From positions 62,712 through 126,711 of the forward strand of contig NZ_FNVR01000001.1 of the NCBI RefSeq assembly GCF_900108085.1: a stretch of DNA of 64,000 nucleotides. The letters are read 5' to 3'. A program made the position numbers and the translations under genes. This DNA comes from Algoriphagus boritolerans DSM 17298 = JCM 18970 (GTDB taxonomy: Bacteria > Bacteroidota > Bacteroidia > Cytophagales > Cyclobacteriaceae). Every line of letters starts with the position of its first letter. Position 1 is the stretch's first letter. The notes under the pieces were generated by a model. It was given only the letters and a program-made list of their open reading frames with translations, ran no database searches and was not told the origin of the DNA. Of the stretch, positions 23,403 to 32,073 are shown piece after piece.

Positions 23403-26216
23403 ATGTTATTAGTGAAGCGATGGACTTGGGTTTTTGGCTTGGTTTTGTCGGTGCAATTTTCTTTTGCACAGCAAAAACGGTCCTTGACCCATGCAGATTA
23501 TGATGGATGGGAGAGTCTTTCTTCTGTAAAAATCACCAACAACGGCCAATTTGTCGGCTACCAGATTTCCCCTCAGGATGGAGATGGTCGATTGGAAGTG
23601 TTCCCGTATCAAACTCCCAATCAAAAGACCATCATCCCAAGGGCTTCGGGCTTCAACTTTACTCCTGATGATGCCTATGTTGTCGGCAAGATTGTCGCTC
23701 AAAAAGATTCCGTCAGAGCACTGAAGCTTCAAAAAAAGAAAGCGGATGACTTGCCAAAAGACAGTTTGTTCATCATGAACCTGACCTCTGGAAAAGTAGA
23801 AAAACTTCCTCGGGTGAAATCTTTTGCGATTCCTACCGAAAAGGGAAACTGGATTGCCATTCATTTTGAAAAAGAATTGCCCAAAAAATCCGATCCTGCC
23901 GACTCTTCCGCAAAAGCCGAAAAACCTAAAAAAACTGACGGGACCAAGCTGCTGGTGCGGAACTTGGAGGGCACCAAATTCTGGGAGTTTGATCGGGTGA
24001 AAAGCTTTGGTTTTGCTCCAAATGGAGATTTTTTCCAGTACACCTTGGCAGAAGAAGACACCTTGGACAACGCAGCGATTTATATCCTGAATCTTACTTC
24101 CGGAGAAAGTAAGTTGGTGCATGAAAAGATGACCACTTACTCGAATGTTGCTTTTTCCCCGAAGTCCAAGTATTTGTCTTTCATTGCCACAGCTGATTCT
24201 CTGAAGTCTAAAAAACCGGTTCATACACTTTATTTGTATCAGATTTCATCAGGGTCTTTTTCTCATCGGATAGAGAAAACTACCCCGGGAATCCTCGCTG
24301 GAGGCAGAATAAGCCCGGATGGTAATGTTCGATTTTCTGAGGACGAAAGCAGAATGTTTTTTGGCGTAGCCAAGGATTATGTAGACTATGCCTATGCCAA
24401 CGATACCACGATTTTGGATGAAGAGCGTGTGAGCTTGGATATTTGGGGTTGGCAGGACTCAGAGATTCAGCCCATGCAGCTGGTCAATCGGTCATCTGAA
24501 GAGAAAAAGACCTTTACCGCAGTCTTGGAAACCGGTACAGGAAAAGTCATCCAACTGGCCACTCCCGAACTGGACAATGTCATGCTGGAGAATAAAATCA
24601 CCAAAGGCATCGCTTTGGCCTGGACTAATGATCCTTACAGACGAGCCTATAGTTGGGATATTCAAATCGGTCGTGATGTCTATTGGGTCGATTTGAAAAC
24701 AGGAGCAAAAACGCTTATCGAGAAAAATGCCTCCGGATCGCCGAGGCTTTCTCCTGAAGGAAAATATGCTTATTGGTATGATTCAAGAGACAGTTCCTGG
24801 GTGGCCTTTGACATCCAATCCAACGCGAAAATCAATCTCACCAAAGCCCTACCTGTTCCTTTTTTCGAAGAATTGCATGATTCACCCTCTTTACCGGGTA
24901 GTTATGGAAGTATAGGCTGGTTGGCAGGTGATGCTGCGATCCTGATCAATGACCGCTTTGACATCTGGAAGATCGATCCTAAAAGCCCTTCGGAAGCCAT
25001 AAACTTGACCCTGGGGGAAGGCCGAAATAAGCAAATCACTTTCCGAAGAGAGCGCCTGAAAGCAGATGAAACGTCCATCGATCCGAATGAGCCTTTGATT
25101 CTTTCAGCTTTTAATGAAGTGAACAAGGACAATGGCTTTTTTACAAGTTCTTACGATGGAAAAACGGCTCCCAAGCAATTGATTATGTCGGCACATCGCT
25201 ACATGGGGTTGACCAAAGCCAAAGAATCCAACCGGATTTTGGTAAGAAGATCAACTTACCGTGAAAATCCAGATGTCTACCTGACTGATCTGACATTCAA
25301 AAACCTTACAAAGGCCTCCAATCTCAATCCACAGCAGGCAGGAATAAATTGGGGAAGTGTGGAATTGATTTCTTACCTGGCCAATGACGGGACTCCGCTT
25401 CAAGGATTGCTTTTCAAGCCGGAAGGATTTGATTCTTCCAAAAAGTACCCCATGATGGTGTATTTCTATGAGCGAAACAGCGATACCTACCACAACTATC
25501 GGGCTCCTGCACCAAGTAGATCCACAATCAACATTCCTTTCTTCGTGAGTAATGACTACCTGGTTTTCGTGCCGGATATCAAGTATGACCTCGGCCTACC
25601 GGGACCAAGTGCCTACAACTGCATCATTCCTGGAGTACAGGCTGTGATTGCCAAGGGAGGAGTGGATACCGAAAATATGGCGATCCAAGGCCAAAGTTGG
25701 GGAGGGTATCAGGTTGCTTACCTCATCACCAAAACGAATATGTTTAAAGCCGCAGGTGCCGGTGCGCCGGTAGTCAATATGACATCAGCCTATGGTGGAA
25801 TCCGTTGGGGAACAGGAATGAGCAGGATGTTCCAGTATGAGCAAACTCAATCCAGAATTGGGGGAACCCTCTGGGAAAAACCGCTTTATTTCCTCGAAAA
25901 CTCTCCTCTGTTCACAATGGACCGGGTGCAGACGCCCGTATTGATCATGCACAATGATGCCGATGGGGCGGTGCCTTGGTATCAGGGTATTGAGATGTTT
26001 ATGGCTTTGAAGCGATTGAACAAACCGGCTTGGTTGCTTCAGTACAATGGAGAGGATCACAATTTGACACAGCGAAAAAATGCCAAAGACCTCTCCATCC
26101 GTTTGAGTCAATTCTTTGATCATTATCTCAAAGGTGCACCTGCTCCGCTTTGGATGACCGAAGGGGTTTCCGCTGTGGAAAAAGGGAAAACCCTCAAATA
26201 TGAGTTAGGAAACTAA
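23403..26216 (+). CDS. S9-family prolyl-oligopeptidase-like serine peptidase, secreted
   Basis: 937 residues from the ATG at 23403 (MLLVKRWTWVFG); a GTG at 23391, right after the M14 stop, would add four residues. The signal peptide ends at SFAQQ. A long beta-propeller-like N-terminal region precedes the C-terminal alpha/beta-hydrolase domain. The catalytic triad is visible: Ser765 in GQSWGGYQVA, Asp854 in MHNDADGAVP and His886 in GEDHNLTQ. It cleaves peptides, typically after proline or small residues. Together with the M14 enzyme it suggests periplasmic or extracellular peptide breakdown. Confidence 0.92.
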   Translation: MLLVKRWTWVFGLVLSVQFSFAQQKRSLTHADYDGWESLSSVKITNNGQFVGYQISPQDGDGRLEVFPYQTPNQKTIIPRASGFNFTPDDAYVVGKIVAQKDSVRALKLQKKKADDLPKDSLFIMNLTSGKVEKLPRVKSFAIPTEKGNWIAIHFEKELPKKSDPADSSAKAEKPKKTDGTKLLVRNLEGTKFWEFDRVKSFGFAPNGDFFQYTLAEEDTLDNAAIYILNLTSGESKLVHEKMTTYSNVAFSPKSKYLSFIATADSLKSKKPVHTLYLYQISSGSFSHRIEKTTPGILAGGRISPDGNVRFSEDESRMFFGVAKDYVDYAYANDTTILDEERVSLDIWGWQDSEIQPMQLVNRSSEEKKTFTAVLETGTGKVIQLATPELDNVMLENKITKGIALAWTNDPYRRAYSWDIQIGRDVYWVDLKTGAKTLIEKNASGSPRLSPEGKYAYWYDSRDSSWVAFDIQSNAKINLTKALPVPFFEELHDSPSLPGSYGSIGWLAGDAAILINDRFDIWKIDPKSPSEAINLTLGEGRNKQITFRRERLKADETSIDPNEPLILSAFNEVNKDNGFFTSSYDGKTAPKQLIMSAHRYMGLTKAKESNRILVRRSTYRENPDVYLTDLTFKNLTKASNLNPQQAGINWGSVELISYLANDGTPLQGLLFKPEGFDSSKKYPMMVYFYERNSDTYHNYRAPAPSRSTINIPFFVSNDYLVFVPDIKYDLGLPGPSAYNCIIPGVQAVIAKGGVDTENMAIQGQSWGGYQVAYLITKTNMFKAAGAGAPVVNMTSAYGGIRWGTGMSRMFQYEQTQSRIGGTLWEKPLYFLENSPLFTMDRVQTPVLIMHNDADGAVPWYQGIEMFMALKRLNKPAWLLQYNGEDHNLTQRKNAKDLSIRLSQFFDHYLKGAPAPLWMTEGVSAVEKGKTLKYELGN

Positions 26217-26221
26217 AAGGC

Positions 26222-26255
26222 AAAAGCCCCGGATTTTAAACAATTCGGGGCTTTT
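26222..26255. terminator. Terminator between convergent genes
   Basis: AAAAGCCCCG (26222-26231 after one leading base) pairs with CGGGGCTTTT (26246-26255) around a 14-base loop. It lies just after the S9 peptidase stop and before the convergent NTF2-like gene, so it may serve both. Confidence 0.85.
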
Positions 26256-26279
26256 CATTTTTGGGGAAAGCTTTTTATT

Positions 26280-26663
26280 TCAGGAAAAATCCTCAATTTC
26301 TGAAATTTTTGAATCTGTAAATTTGAAAATCGATTTCCCTTTTAACTCAATCTCTTGCCCTTTATTGATTCCATTTGGAAAATCTACTGCTGCAATCGCC
26401 CAATAGGAAATACGAACTTCACTTTCACCTTCCCGGTGAGTAATGAACTCAACAGTTTGCTTCCGTTCTGAAAAATAATCCAAGGCCTCTTCTGCCTGCT
26501 TTTTGAATGCGTTTTTCCCTTCAAAAAAATGTGTTAACGCTCCTGACGAAAAATTTTTAAAGACAACACGTTCATCCAAATGCTCGATCATGCCTTTTAC
26601 ATCCTTGCTATTGTATGCTGCAAGGTAAGCCTCGATCAGTTTTTCCCGTTTTTCATTTTCCAT
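26280..26663 (-). CDS. NTF2-like (SnoaL-type) small protein
   Basis: 127 residues from the ATG at 26663 (MENEKREKLIEAYLAAYN); the longer frame to 26702 adds 13 residues without homologous character. It has the NTF2-fold pattern: a first helix ending YNSKDVKGMIEHLDERVVFK, a second helix, then a curved beta sheet ending GKSIFKFTDSKISEIEDFS. The family includes enzymes and ligand-binding proteins of many kinds; nothing here identifies a substrate. It stands alone between a terminator and thyA. Confidence 0.75.
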   Translation of the reverse strand: MENEKREKLIEAYLAAYNSKDVKGMIEHLDERVVFKNFSSGALTHFFEGKNAFKKQAEEALDYFSERKQTVEFITHREGESEVRISYWAIAAVDFPNGINKGQEIELKGKSIFKFTDSKISEIEDFS

Positions 26664-26810
26664 AGCTAAAACAGTTAATGGCTTAATGACCTTCGCGGCC
26701 ATAGGGTTATTTGTCGGTGAATCTTTGGTAAGTGAAAACCATTCGTAGTGGCTTGGGCTCAGTGGATACCCGATTTCAACTAAAATTTCAAATTATAAAT
26801 TCCCTTTTTA

Positions 26811-27605
26811 TCAAACCGCCACTGCCGCTTTGATATGCGGATGCGGGTCATAATTGAGGAGTTCGAAATCCTCATACTTGAATCCGAAAATATCCTTGAC
26901 GTTGGGGTTGATTTTCATGGTGGGCAGGGGACGGATGTCCCTGCTGAGTTGAAGTTCTGCCTGCTCCAAATGGTTAAGATACAGGTGTGCGTCTCCAAAT
27001 GTGTGGACAAAATCTCCGGGAATCAAGTCACAAACTTGTGCCACCATCATCGTGAAAAGTGCATAGGAAGCGATATTGAATGGCACTCCCAAAAACACAT
27101 CGGCACTGCGCTGATAGAGTTGGCAGGAAAGCTTGCCGTCTGCCACATAAAACTGGAAAATCGTATGGCAAGGAGGTAGGGCCATGTGATCCACATCGGC
27201 TACATTCCATGCGCTGACGATGTGCCGTCGGCTATCCGGCTTGGTTTTGATTTGGTGGATCAGATTTTTGATCTGGTCGATTTCACCGCCTTTTCCGTCA
27301 GGCCAGTGTCTCCACTGATAGCCATAGACAGGTCCGAGATCCCCATTTTCATCAGCCCACTCGTCCCAAATGGACACGCCGTTTTCTTTGAGCCAGGTGA
27401 TGTTACTTTCTCCTCTGAGAAACCAAAGTAGCTCCACAATGATGGAGCGGAGATGTAGCTTTTTGGTGGTCACTACCGGAAAGCCCTCGGCCAGATTAAA
27501 CCGCATCTGATGTCCAAAAACAGAGATGGTTCCGGTTCCTGTTCGGTCTGATTTTTTAACTCCTTCAGCGAGGATTCGCTTCATCAAATCGTGGTACTGC
27601 TGCAT
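26811..27605 (-). CDS. thyA: Thymidylate synthase
   Basis: 264 residues from the ATG at 27605 ([15 protein letters not shown]), exactly the usual ThyA length; the longer frame is rejected. It methylates dUMP to dTMP using methylenetetrahydrofolate. The nucleophile is Cys146 in [12 protein letters not shown]. Other invariant segments are [32 protein letters not shown] and the C-terminal [10 protein letters not shown]. It lies divergent from the RND exporter gene, with 124 bp between the two starts. Confidence 0.97.
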   Translation of the reverse strand: MQQYHDLMKRILAEGVKKSDRTGTGTISVFGHQMRFNLAEGFPVVTTKKLHLRSIIVELLWFLRGESNITWLKENGVSIWDEWADENGDLGPVYGYQWRHWPDGKGGEIDQIKNLIHQIKTKPDSRRHIVSAWNVADVDHMALPPCHTIFQFYVADGKLSCQLYQRSADVFLGVPFNIASYALFTMMVAQVCDLIPGDFVHTFGDAHLYLNHLEQAELQLSRDIRPLPTMKINPNVKDIFGFKYEDFELLNYDPHPHIKAAVAV

Positions 27606-27729
27606 ATTTCGAGCGGAAATTCTTTGTTGGCAAGTTAAGTGATTCGAATAATTTATAAACAATTTGTGTGCTTTGCTTTTTTAAAAAAGTACCTTCATAA
27701 AACCGATAATTTACATTCCCTGCACCCGA

Positions 27730-29991
27730 ATGTTCAGAAAACAACCTGCTTTTGCCCTCCTTGGATTTGGGGTTTTATTGAGCATTTTTATTTTGGTTTT
27801 TCCGCCGATTCCTTCCTTTGATTACGATTTTGAACAGTTTTTTCCACAGGATGATTCGGATTTAGCTTTCTATCAACAGTTTGAGAAAGACTTCGAAAGC
27901 GATAATGACTACTTACTCATTGCACTACAGAATGAAAATGGAAATCTGATAGCAAAATCTTTTCTCGAAAAATGTGACTTGATAAAGGAAGGCATTTCAC
28001 AACTCAGCGGTGTGGATACCTTGATTTCTATACTGGATTTGGAGCTGCCGGTGATTGGTCTTTTCGGTATCAGTTATTCCAAAGTCTTCGACTGGGAAAA
28101 TGAAGATAAGTTAAAGCAGACTTCGACTAAACTGAGTCAGTTCAAAGGTTCACTTATTTCCAGTGATGGGGAAAGTTTGCTTTTTTTGATCAAAAATGAT
28201 TCAAATCTCAGTAAAGAACAGGGAGATACGCTCTATCATCAGATTCAAGAAGTCTTTAGAGCGAATGAAATTATTCCTAAAGCAATTGCAGGAAAAATTC
28301 AAACTCAGGGCGATTTTGTGACCCTGATGCAGGCAGAATTTGGACTTTTTCTGGGGGCATCACTCGTGTTGATTTTGCTGACACTGGTTTTAATATTTCG
28401 AAGTGGGTGGGGAGTGATCGTACCGATTTTGGTTTTGGGTATGGGAATTTTGTGGACATTTGCCCTGATTCTCTACGCCGGGAGATCACTCGATATCATG
28501 TCAGTCATGCAGCCGACGATATTTTTGATCGTGGGATTAAGTGCTTTGGTACATTACTTCACCCAACTCACAAAAAAGCTCCGCGAAGGCTATCCAAAGG
28601 ACGTGGCGATATTCGAGACATTCCAGGAGCTCACATTTGCGGTGGGGTTGACGATTTTGACGACTGCAGTCGGTTTTTTGTCACTTTATTTCACTTCGAT
28701 TCCAGCTCTGAAAGGGTTTGGCCTATGGACAGGAATCGGAATTTTGCTCAACTTTTTGGTCATACTTCTTCTCACTCCCGGATTACTCTATCTTTTTCCC
28801 CTTTCTGGCAAACAAGCGACCCAAGCGAAGTCATTTTCAACACTGAATGGATTGTTCTTGTGGATTTTAAAACATAGGAGGTTGGTGCTTTCCGCTTTTT
28901 TTGGTGTGACAGTATTAGCCGTGATATTCGGTGGGCAGCTTAAGGTGAATGGTTTTCTCTTGGACAACCTTCCGACTGATCATCCAATACAGGAGAATTT
29001 CAAGTATTTCGATAGCGAGTTTGGCGGATCTAATCCGATGGAGATTTACCTGGAAGCAGGACAGCGTGTGTCCTCACTACTTGACTTCGAAGCATTAAAA
29101 GAAATTGAAAAATTGGAAGGGAAGCTTTCGGAAACATTGGGTGAAAGGCAATATGTCTCCCCACTGAGCCTCATCAAAACGCTGAATCAAGCTCAAAACC
29201 AGGGAAGCACCGCTGCATTTACTTTTCCATCTCAGGGACAATACCTCAGAATGCGCCGCTATTTTGATCAGCTAGTCAAAATAGAGGGGCCAAAAGTGCT
29301 GAGTTCTGATCAGCAATCTGGCCGAATCAGTTCAAGAGTGGAAGATCTGGGAAGTCTGGAAATGGGAAAAAGACGAGCTGAAATCCTGGATTTCGTCCAA
29401 AGAGAAATCAACCCTGATTTCCTGAAAGTTAGATGGACAGGAACAGCCTATCTGATCGACCGGGGACACGAATCGGTGACAAAACAAATGCTGCAAGGGC
29501 TAATAGTCGCATTTGCTGTGGTGGGGCTGATCGCAGGATTTTTGTTTCGTTCTTGGAGACTTTCCTTTATTCTCCTGATTCCCAATGTCATCCCATTAGT
29601 TTGGATGCTGGGGCTGATGTATTTGCTCGGCATTGAATTCAAGTTGACCACTTCGATACTTTTTACCGTTGCATTTGGTATCGCGGTGGATGATTCCATC
29701 CACTTTATGGCTAAGCTAAAGACAGAATTGGACAGAGGGAAAAACTTACTTTACGCCATCAAGCGCACTTTTTTGGAGGCTGGACGTGCCATTTTCCTTA
29801 CCACAGTTATTCTGGTCGTGGGTTTTGCATTACTGAGTTTCAGCCAATTCGGAGTGACACACTTTACGGGATTACTGATTAGTGTAACCTTGATTTTTGC
29901 GCTTTTGGCTGATTTATTTCTTTTGCCAATTCTACTTTTCCCGCTGAAAAAAGCTTGGGATAAGAAGTCCAAAGCAAGAATTAAGGATTGA
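27730..29991 (+). CDS. RND/MMPL-family membrane exporter
   Basis: 753 residues with two similar halves, each made of one N-terminal helix, a large periplasmic loop and about five clustered membrane helices, as in the MMPL/HpnN branch of the RND superfamily. FGIAVDDSIHFMAKLK in the second half is the characteristic helix-4/5 motif carrying the proton-relay aspartates. This family exports lipids or hydrophobic compounds. It is shorter than the ~1000-residue AcrB type and has no adaptor or outer-membrane partner gene nearby. Its 3' end overlaps the convergent EEP gene by 11 bp. Confidence 0.88.
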   Translation: MFRKQPAFALLGFGVLLSIFILVFPPIPSFDYDFEQFFPQDDSDLAFYQQFEKDFESDNDYLLIALQNENGNLIAKSFLEKCDLIKEGISQLSGVDTLISILDLELPVIGLFGISYSKVFDWENEDKLKQTSTKLSQFKGSLISSDGESLLFLIKNDSNLSKEQGDTLYHQIQEVFRANEIIPKAIAGKIQTQGDFVTLMQAEFGLFLGASLVLILLTLVLIFRSGWGVIVPILVLGMGILWTFALILYAGRSLDIMSVMQPTIFLIVGLSALVHYFTQLTKKLREGYPKDVAIFETFQELTFAVGLTILTTAVGFLSLYFTSIPALKGFGLWTGIGILLNFLVILLLTPGLLYLFPLSGKQATQAKSFSTLNGLFLWILKHRRLVLSAFFGVTVLAVIFGGQLKVNGFLLDNLPTDHPIQENFKYFDSEFGGSNPMEIYLEAGQRVSSLLDFEALKEIEKLEGKLSETLGERQYVSPLSLIKTLNQAQNQGSTAAFTFPSQGQYLRMRRYFDQLVKIEGPKVLSSDQQSGRISSRVEDLGSLEMGKRRAEILDFVQREINPDFLKVRWTGTAYLIDRGHESVTKQMLQGLIVAFAVVGLIAGFLFRSWRLSFILLIPNVIPLVWMLGLMYLLGIEFKLTTSILFTVAFGIAVDDSIHFMAKLKTELDRGKNLLYAIKRTFLEAGRAIFLTTVILVVGFALLSFSQFGVTHFTGLLISVTLIFALLADLFLLPILLFPLKKAWDKKSKARIKD

Positions 29992-31024
29992 ACCCTTCCC
30001 AGGTAAATGTGGCTGTCACCGGATAATGATCAGAATAGTCTACTTCCCGATGGGTATTGAAATGGACCGGAGTCAGCGATGGATCAGCGAAAATATGGTC
30101 TATACGAAGAAAAAATAGGACGCGATTATAGGTGAATTCAAATCCTCTTCCGGCTTTTTCGAAGGCATTGACCAATTTTTGGCTCAGTTTGAAATACGCA
30201 TACGAATAAGGAATCTCGTTTAGATCGCCCATTAGGATTACCGGATGCGGACTGTTGTTGAGGTGCTCAAAAAGAATGGAAAGTTGCTGGGATCGGGCAA
30301 GACTCCCTCGATGTAGTTTTCCTAAAGTTTGTCTGTAGACAAGCTTCGCCTTTTCATAACTTTCCAGCGACTCGGCCTCGATAGCCATGGACTGCAAGTG
30401 GGTATTGTAGATGCGGATCGTGTCTCCTCCCACTTGGATATCGGCGAAAATCGTCCCGTTGTTTCTCTGGTTGTCAAATATCACCCCCTCATTTACAATT
30501 GGGTATTTGGAAAAAATAGCCATTCCAAAGGATCTTCTCTTTTTGTTACCATTTACAATATGATAAGAGTGCTCGTATTCTCCATTTTTACCGATGATTT
30601 TGATTGCATTTCTACCGGCAGAAGTATGGTCTTGATAGAATTCCTGGATTGCTTTCACGTCAGCAGGATGGTCTGCCAGCCAGGTAAAGACGTTGGGTTC
30701 TCCTTCCGTGGTTTCTTCTTTTTTATAGAAAAAACCGTGTGCATTATAGCTTAAGACTTTCAGCCCTTCGGCTTGGTCATCTTTTGTATGATACTGAAAA
30801 GTGATTAGTAAAAATCGATAACCAATGATCAGAGTAATAAGTGGTAAAAATGCCAGTCTTCTCCAGGCTAAAATCAAAATTGCCAAAAGGAAAAAGTTGA
30901 CAATAAGGATAGGAGGAATAAGGAAAGGGAGTAATCCTGCATAAGGAAATACCTCCGGCGAAATAAAAACACTCAAAAAAAGAAGGAGAGATATCAAAAA
31001 TACCAGTCCGGTTACAAATTTCAT
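29981..31024 (-). CDS. EEP-family (endonuclease/exonuclease/phosphatase) protein, membrane-anchored
   Basis: 347 residues. About three membrane helices occupy residues 1-75, followed by an EEP fold facing the periplasm or cytoplasm. Catalytic segments are visible: LSYNAHGFF (metal-binding Asn), KAIQEFYQDH (metal Glu), GDLNEIPYS (Asp/Asn pair), RIDHIFAD and the terminal SDHYPV with catalytic His. The superfamily covers nucleases and phosphodiesterases; the membrane-anchored Bacteroidota type is of unknown substrate. It overlaps convergently with the RND gene. Confidence 0.85.
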   Translation of the reverse strand: MKFVTGLVFLISLLLFLSVFISPEVFPYAGLLPFLIPPILIVNFFLLAILILAWRRLAFLPLITLIIGYRFLLITFQYHTKDDQAEGLKVLSYNAHGFFYKKEETTEGEPNVFTWLADHPADVKAIQEFYQDHTSAGRNAIKIIGKNGEYEHSYHIVNGNKKRRSFGMAIFSKYPIVNEGVIFDNQRNNGTIFADIQVGGDTIRIYNTHLQSMAIEAESLESYEKAKLVYRQTLGKLHRGSLARSQQLSILFEHLNNSPHPVILMGDLNEIPYSYAYFKLSQKLVNAFEKAGRGFEFTYNRVLFFLRIDHIFADPSLTPVHFNTHREVDYSDHYPVTATFTWEGFNP

Positions 31025-31262
31025 TTGAATAGGGTTGAGTGCATGTAAACGATCCTGAAACCAAAAATGGCAATTTTTGAACCAAATTCCCCATTTAGAA
31101 TCGGATTTAGGATCAAAATCCGTACAAAGGGATAAACTTTCTCAGGTTATCCTATCAATCAAATAAAATCAGAAAAAGAAAAAACCAATTCGTGTCTATT
31201 ATTTGGAATCAAGCGAATTGGATTATTTTTACGTCCTTACCTACTCATTAATCATCTACTCT

Positions 31263-31838
31263 ATGAAAAAGCTTTTCAATATCTGGTTGATCGCCCTGGC
31301 TTTCGGATTATTTTTAGCCTGCCAGCCAAAAACTCCTGAAACCTCGGAAGGATCTTCAAACGAAGGGGCCGTTTCTACGGAAGTTGCTTCGGAAGAACAA
31401 CGTCCAAGTCCTCTGGAAATCAAAGAAGGTCAAATAGCCGGCAAAAAAATAAGCATTCACTATGGATCCCCTTCCGTGAAAGGCCGGACAATTTGGGGTG
31501 ATCTGGTGCCCTACAATGTTGTATGGCGAACAGGTGCAAATGAGGCGACCTACATCGATATTCCTCAGGATATTAGTGTCGAAGGCAAAACACTTCCTGC
31601 TGGAAAATATTCCCTTTTCACCATACCAAAAGAAAGCGGGCCTTGGACCGTGATTTTTAACTCTGACTGGGAGCTTGAACATGGTCACTTTCAATACGAT
31701 GAAAAAAATGACGTCCTAAGAGTACAGGTTTCGCCAACTTGGGAAAGCTCATCGGCAGAGAAACTGTCCATCGACATTGAATCTCCGGGATTAGTAATTC
31801 GATGGGAAAAACTCAAGTTACCGATTGCTGTTCAATAG
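31263..31838 (+). CDS. DUF2911 lipoprotein
   Basis: 191 residues from the ATG at 31263 (MKKLFNIWLIALAFGLFLAC), giving an SPII lipobox with Cys20. The mature protein is a DUF2911 domain: ISIHYGSPSVKGRTIWGDLV, VWRTGANEATYIDIP, then LPAGKYSLFTIPKESGPWTV. The family is common in Bacteroidota, probably surface or periplasmic; its function is not established. The gene is monocistronic and is followed after 19 bp by an inverted-repeat element. Confidence 0.88.
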   Translation: MKKLFNIWLIALAFGLFLACQPKTPETSEGSSNEGAVSTEVASEEQRPSPLEIKEGQIAGKKISIHYGSPSVKGRTIWGDLVPYNVVWRTGANEATYIDIPQDISVEGKTLPAGKYSLFTIPKESGPWTVIFNSDWELEHGHFQYDEKNDVLRVQVSPTWESSSAEKLSIDIESPGLVIRWEKLKLPIAVQ

Positions 31839-31856
31839 TCTTGACTGTTAAGAATC

Positions 31857-31973
31857 AGGCTGTATCAAAAGGACCGAATGTCACATAGGGCGAAGTCGAA
31901 ATGTCATCCAATTCCCTCGAAATGGCCTTTGCCTCCACTCAGGCTCACACTGAAATTTCTTTTGAGACAGCCT
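31857..31973. mobile_element. 117-bp element with 15-bp terminal inverted repeats (MITE-like)
   Basis: AGGCTGTATCAAAAG (31857-31871) is matched at the other end by CTTTTGAGACAGCCT (31959-31973), its reverse complement at 14 of 15 positions. The interior has no reading frame and carries GGGCGAAGTCGAA-like sequence, reminiscent of short dispersed repeats common in Bacteroidota. It starts 19 bp after the DUF2911 stop, so as RNA it would fold into one long hairpin and may double as a terminator. No transposase is near. Confidence 0.65.
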
Positions 31974-32073
31974 CATTTGTTTTGGTTTTATCGTAGAGCT
32001 AAACCTTCCAATCCAAACGTGTTTTATTATTCAGTGCCTCCTTTATCAATCATTTATCCAAGTCCATACTCCG

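Noticed and set aside
23409..24224. 271-codon minus-strand frame opposite the S9 peptidase gene
   Set aside because: Composition is of an antisense shadow (rich in Phe, Gln, Arg) with no domain; the plus-strand gene is certain.
31248..31258. Third copy of the TACTCATT operator arm
   Set aside because: Only the right arm is present; no AATGAGTA lies at the required spacing.
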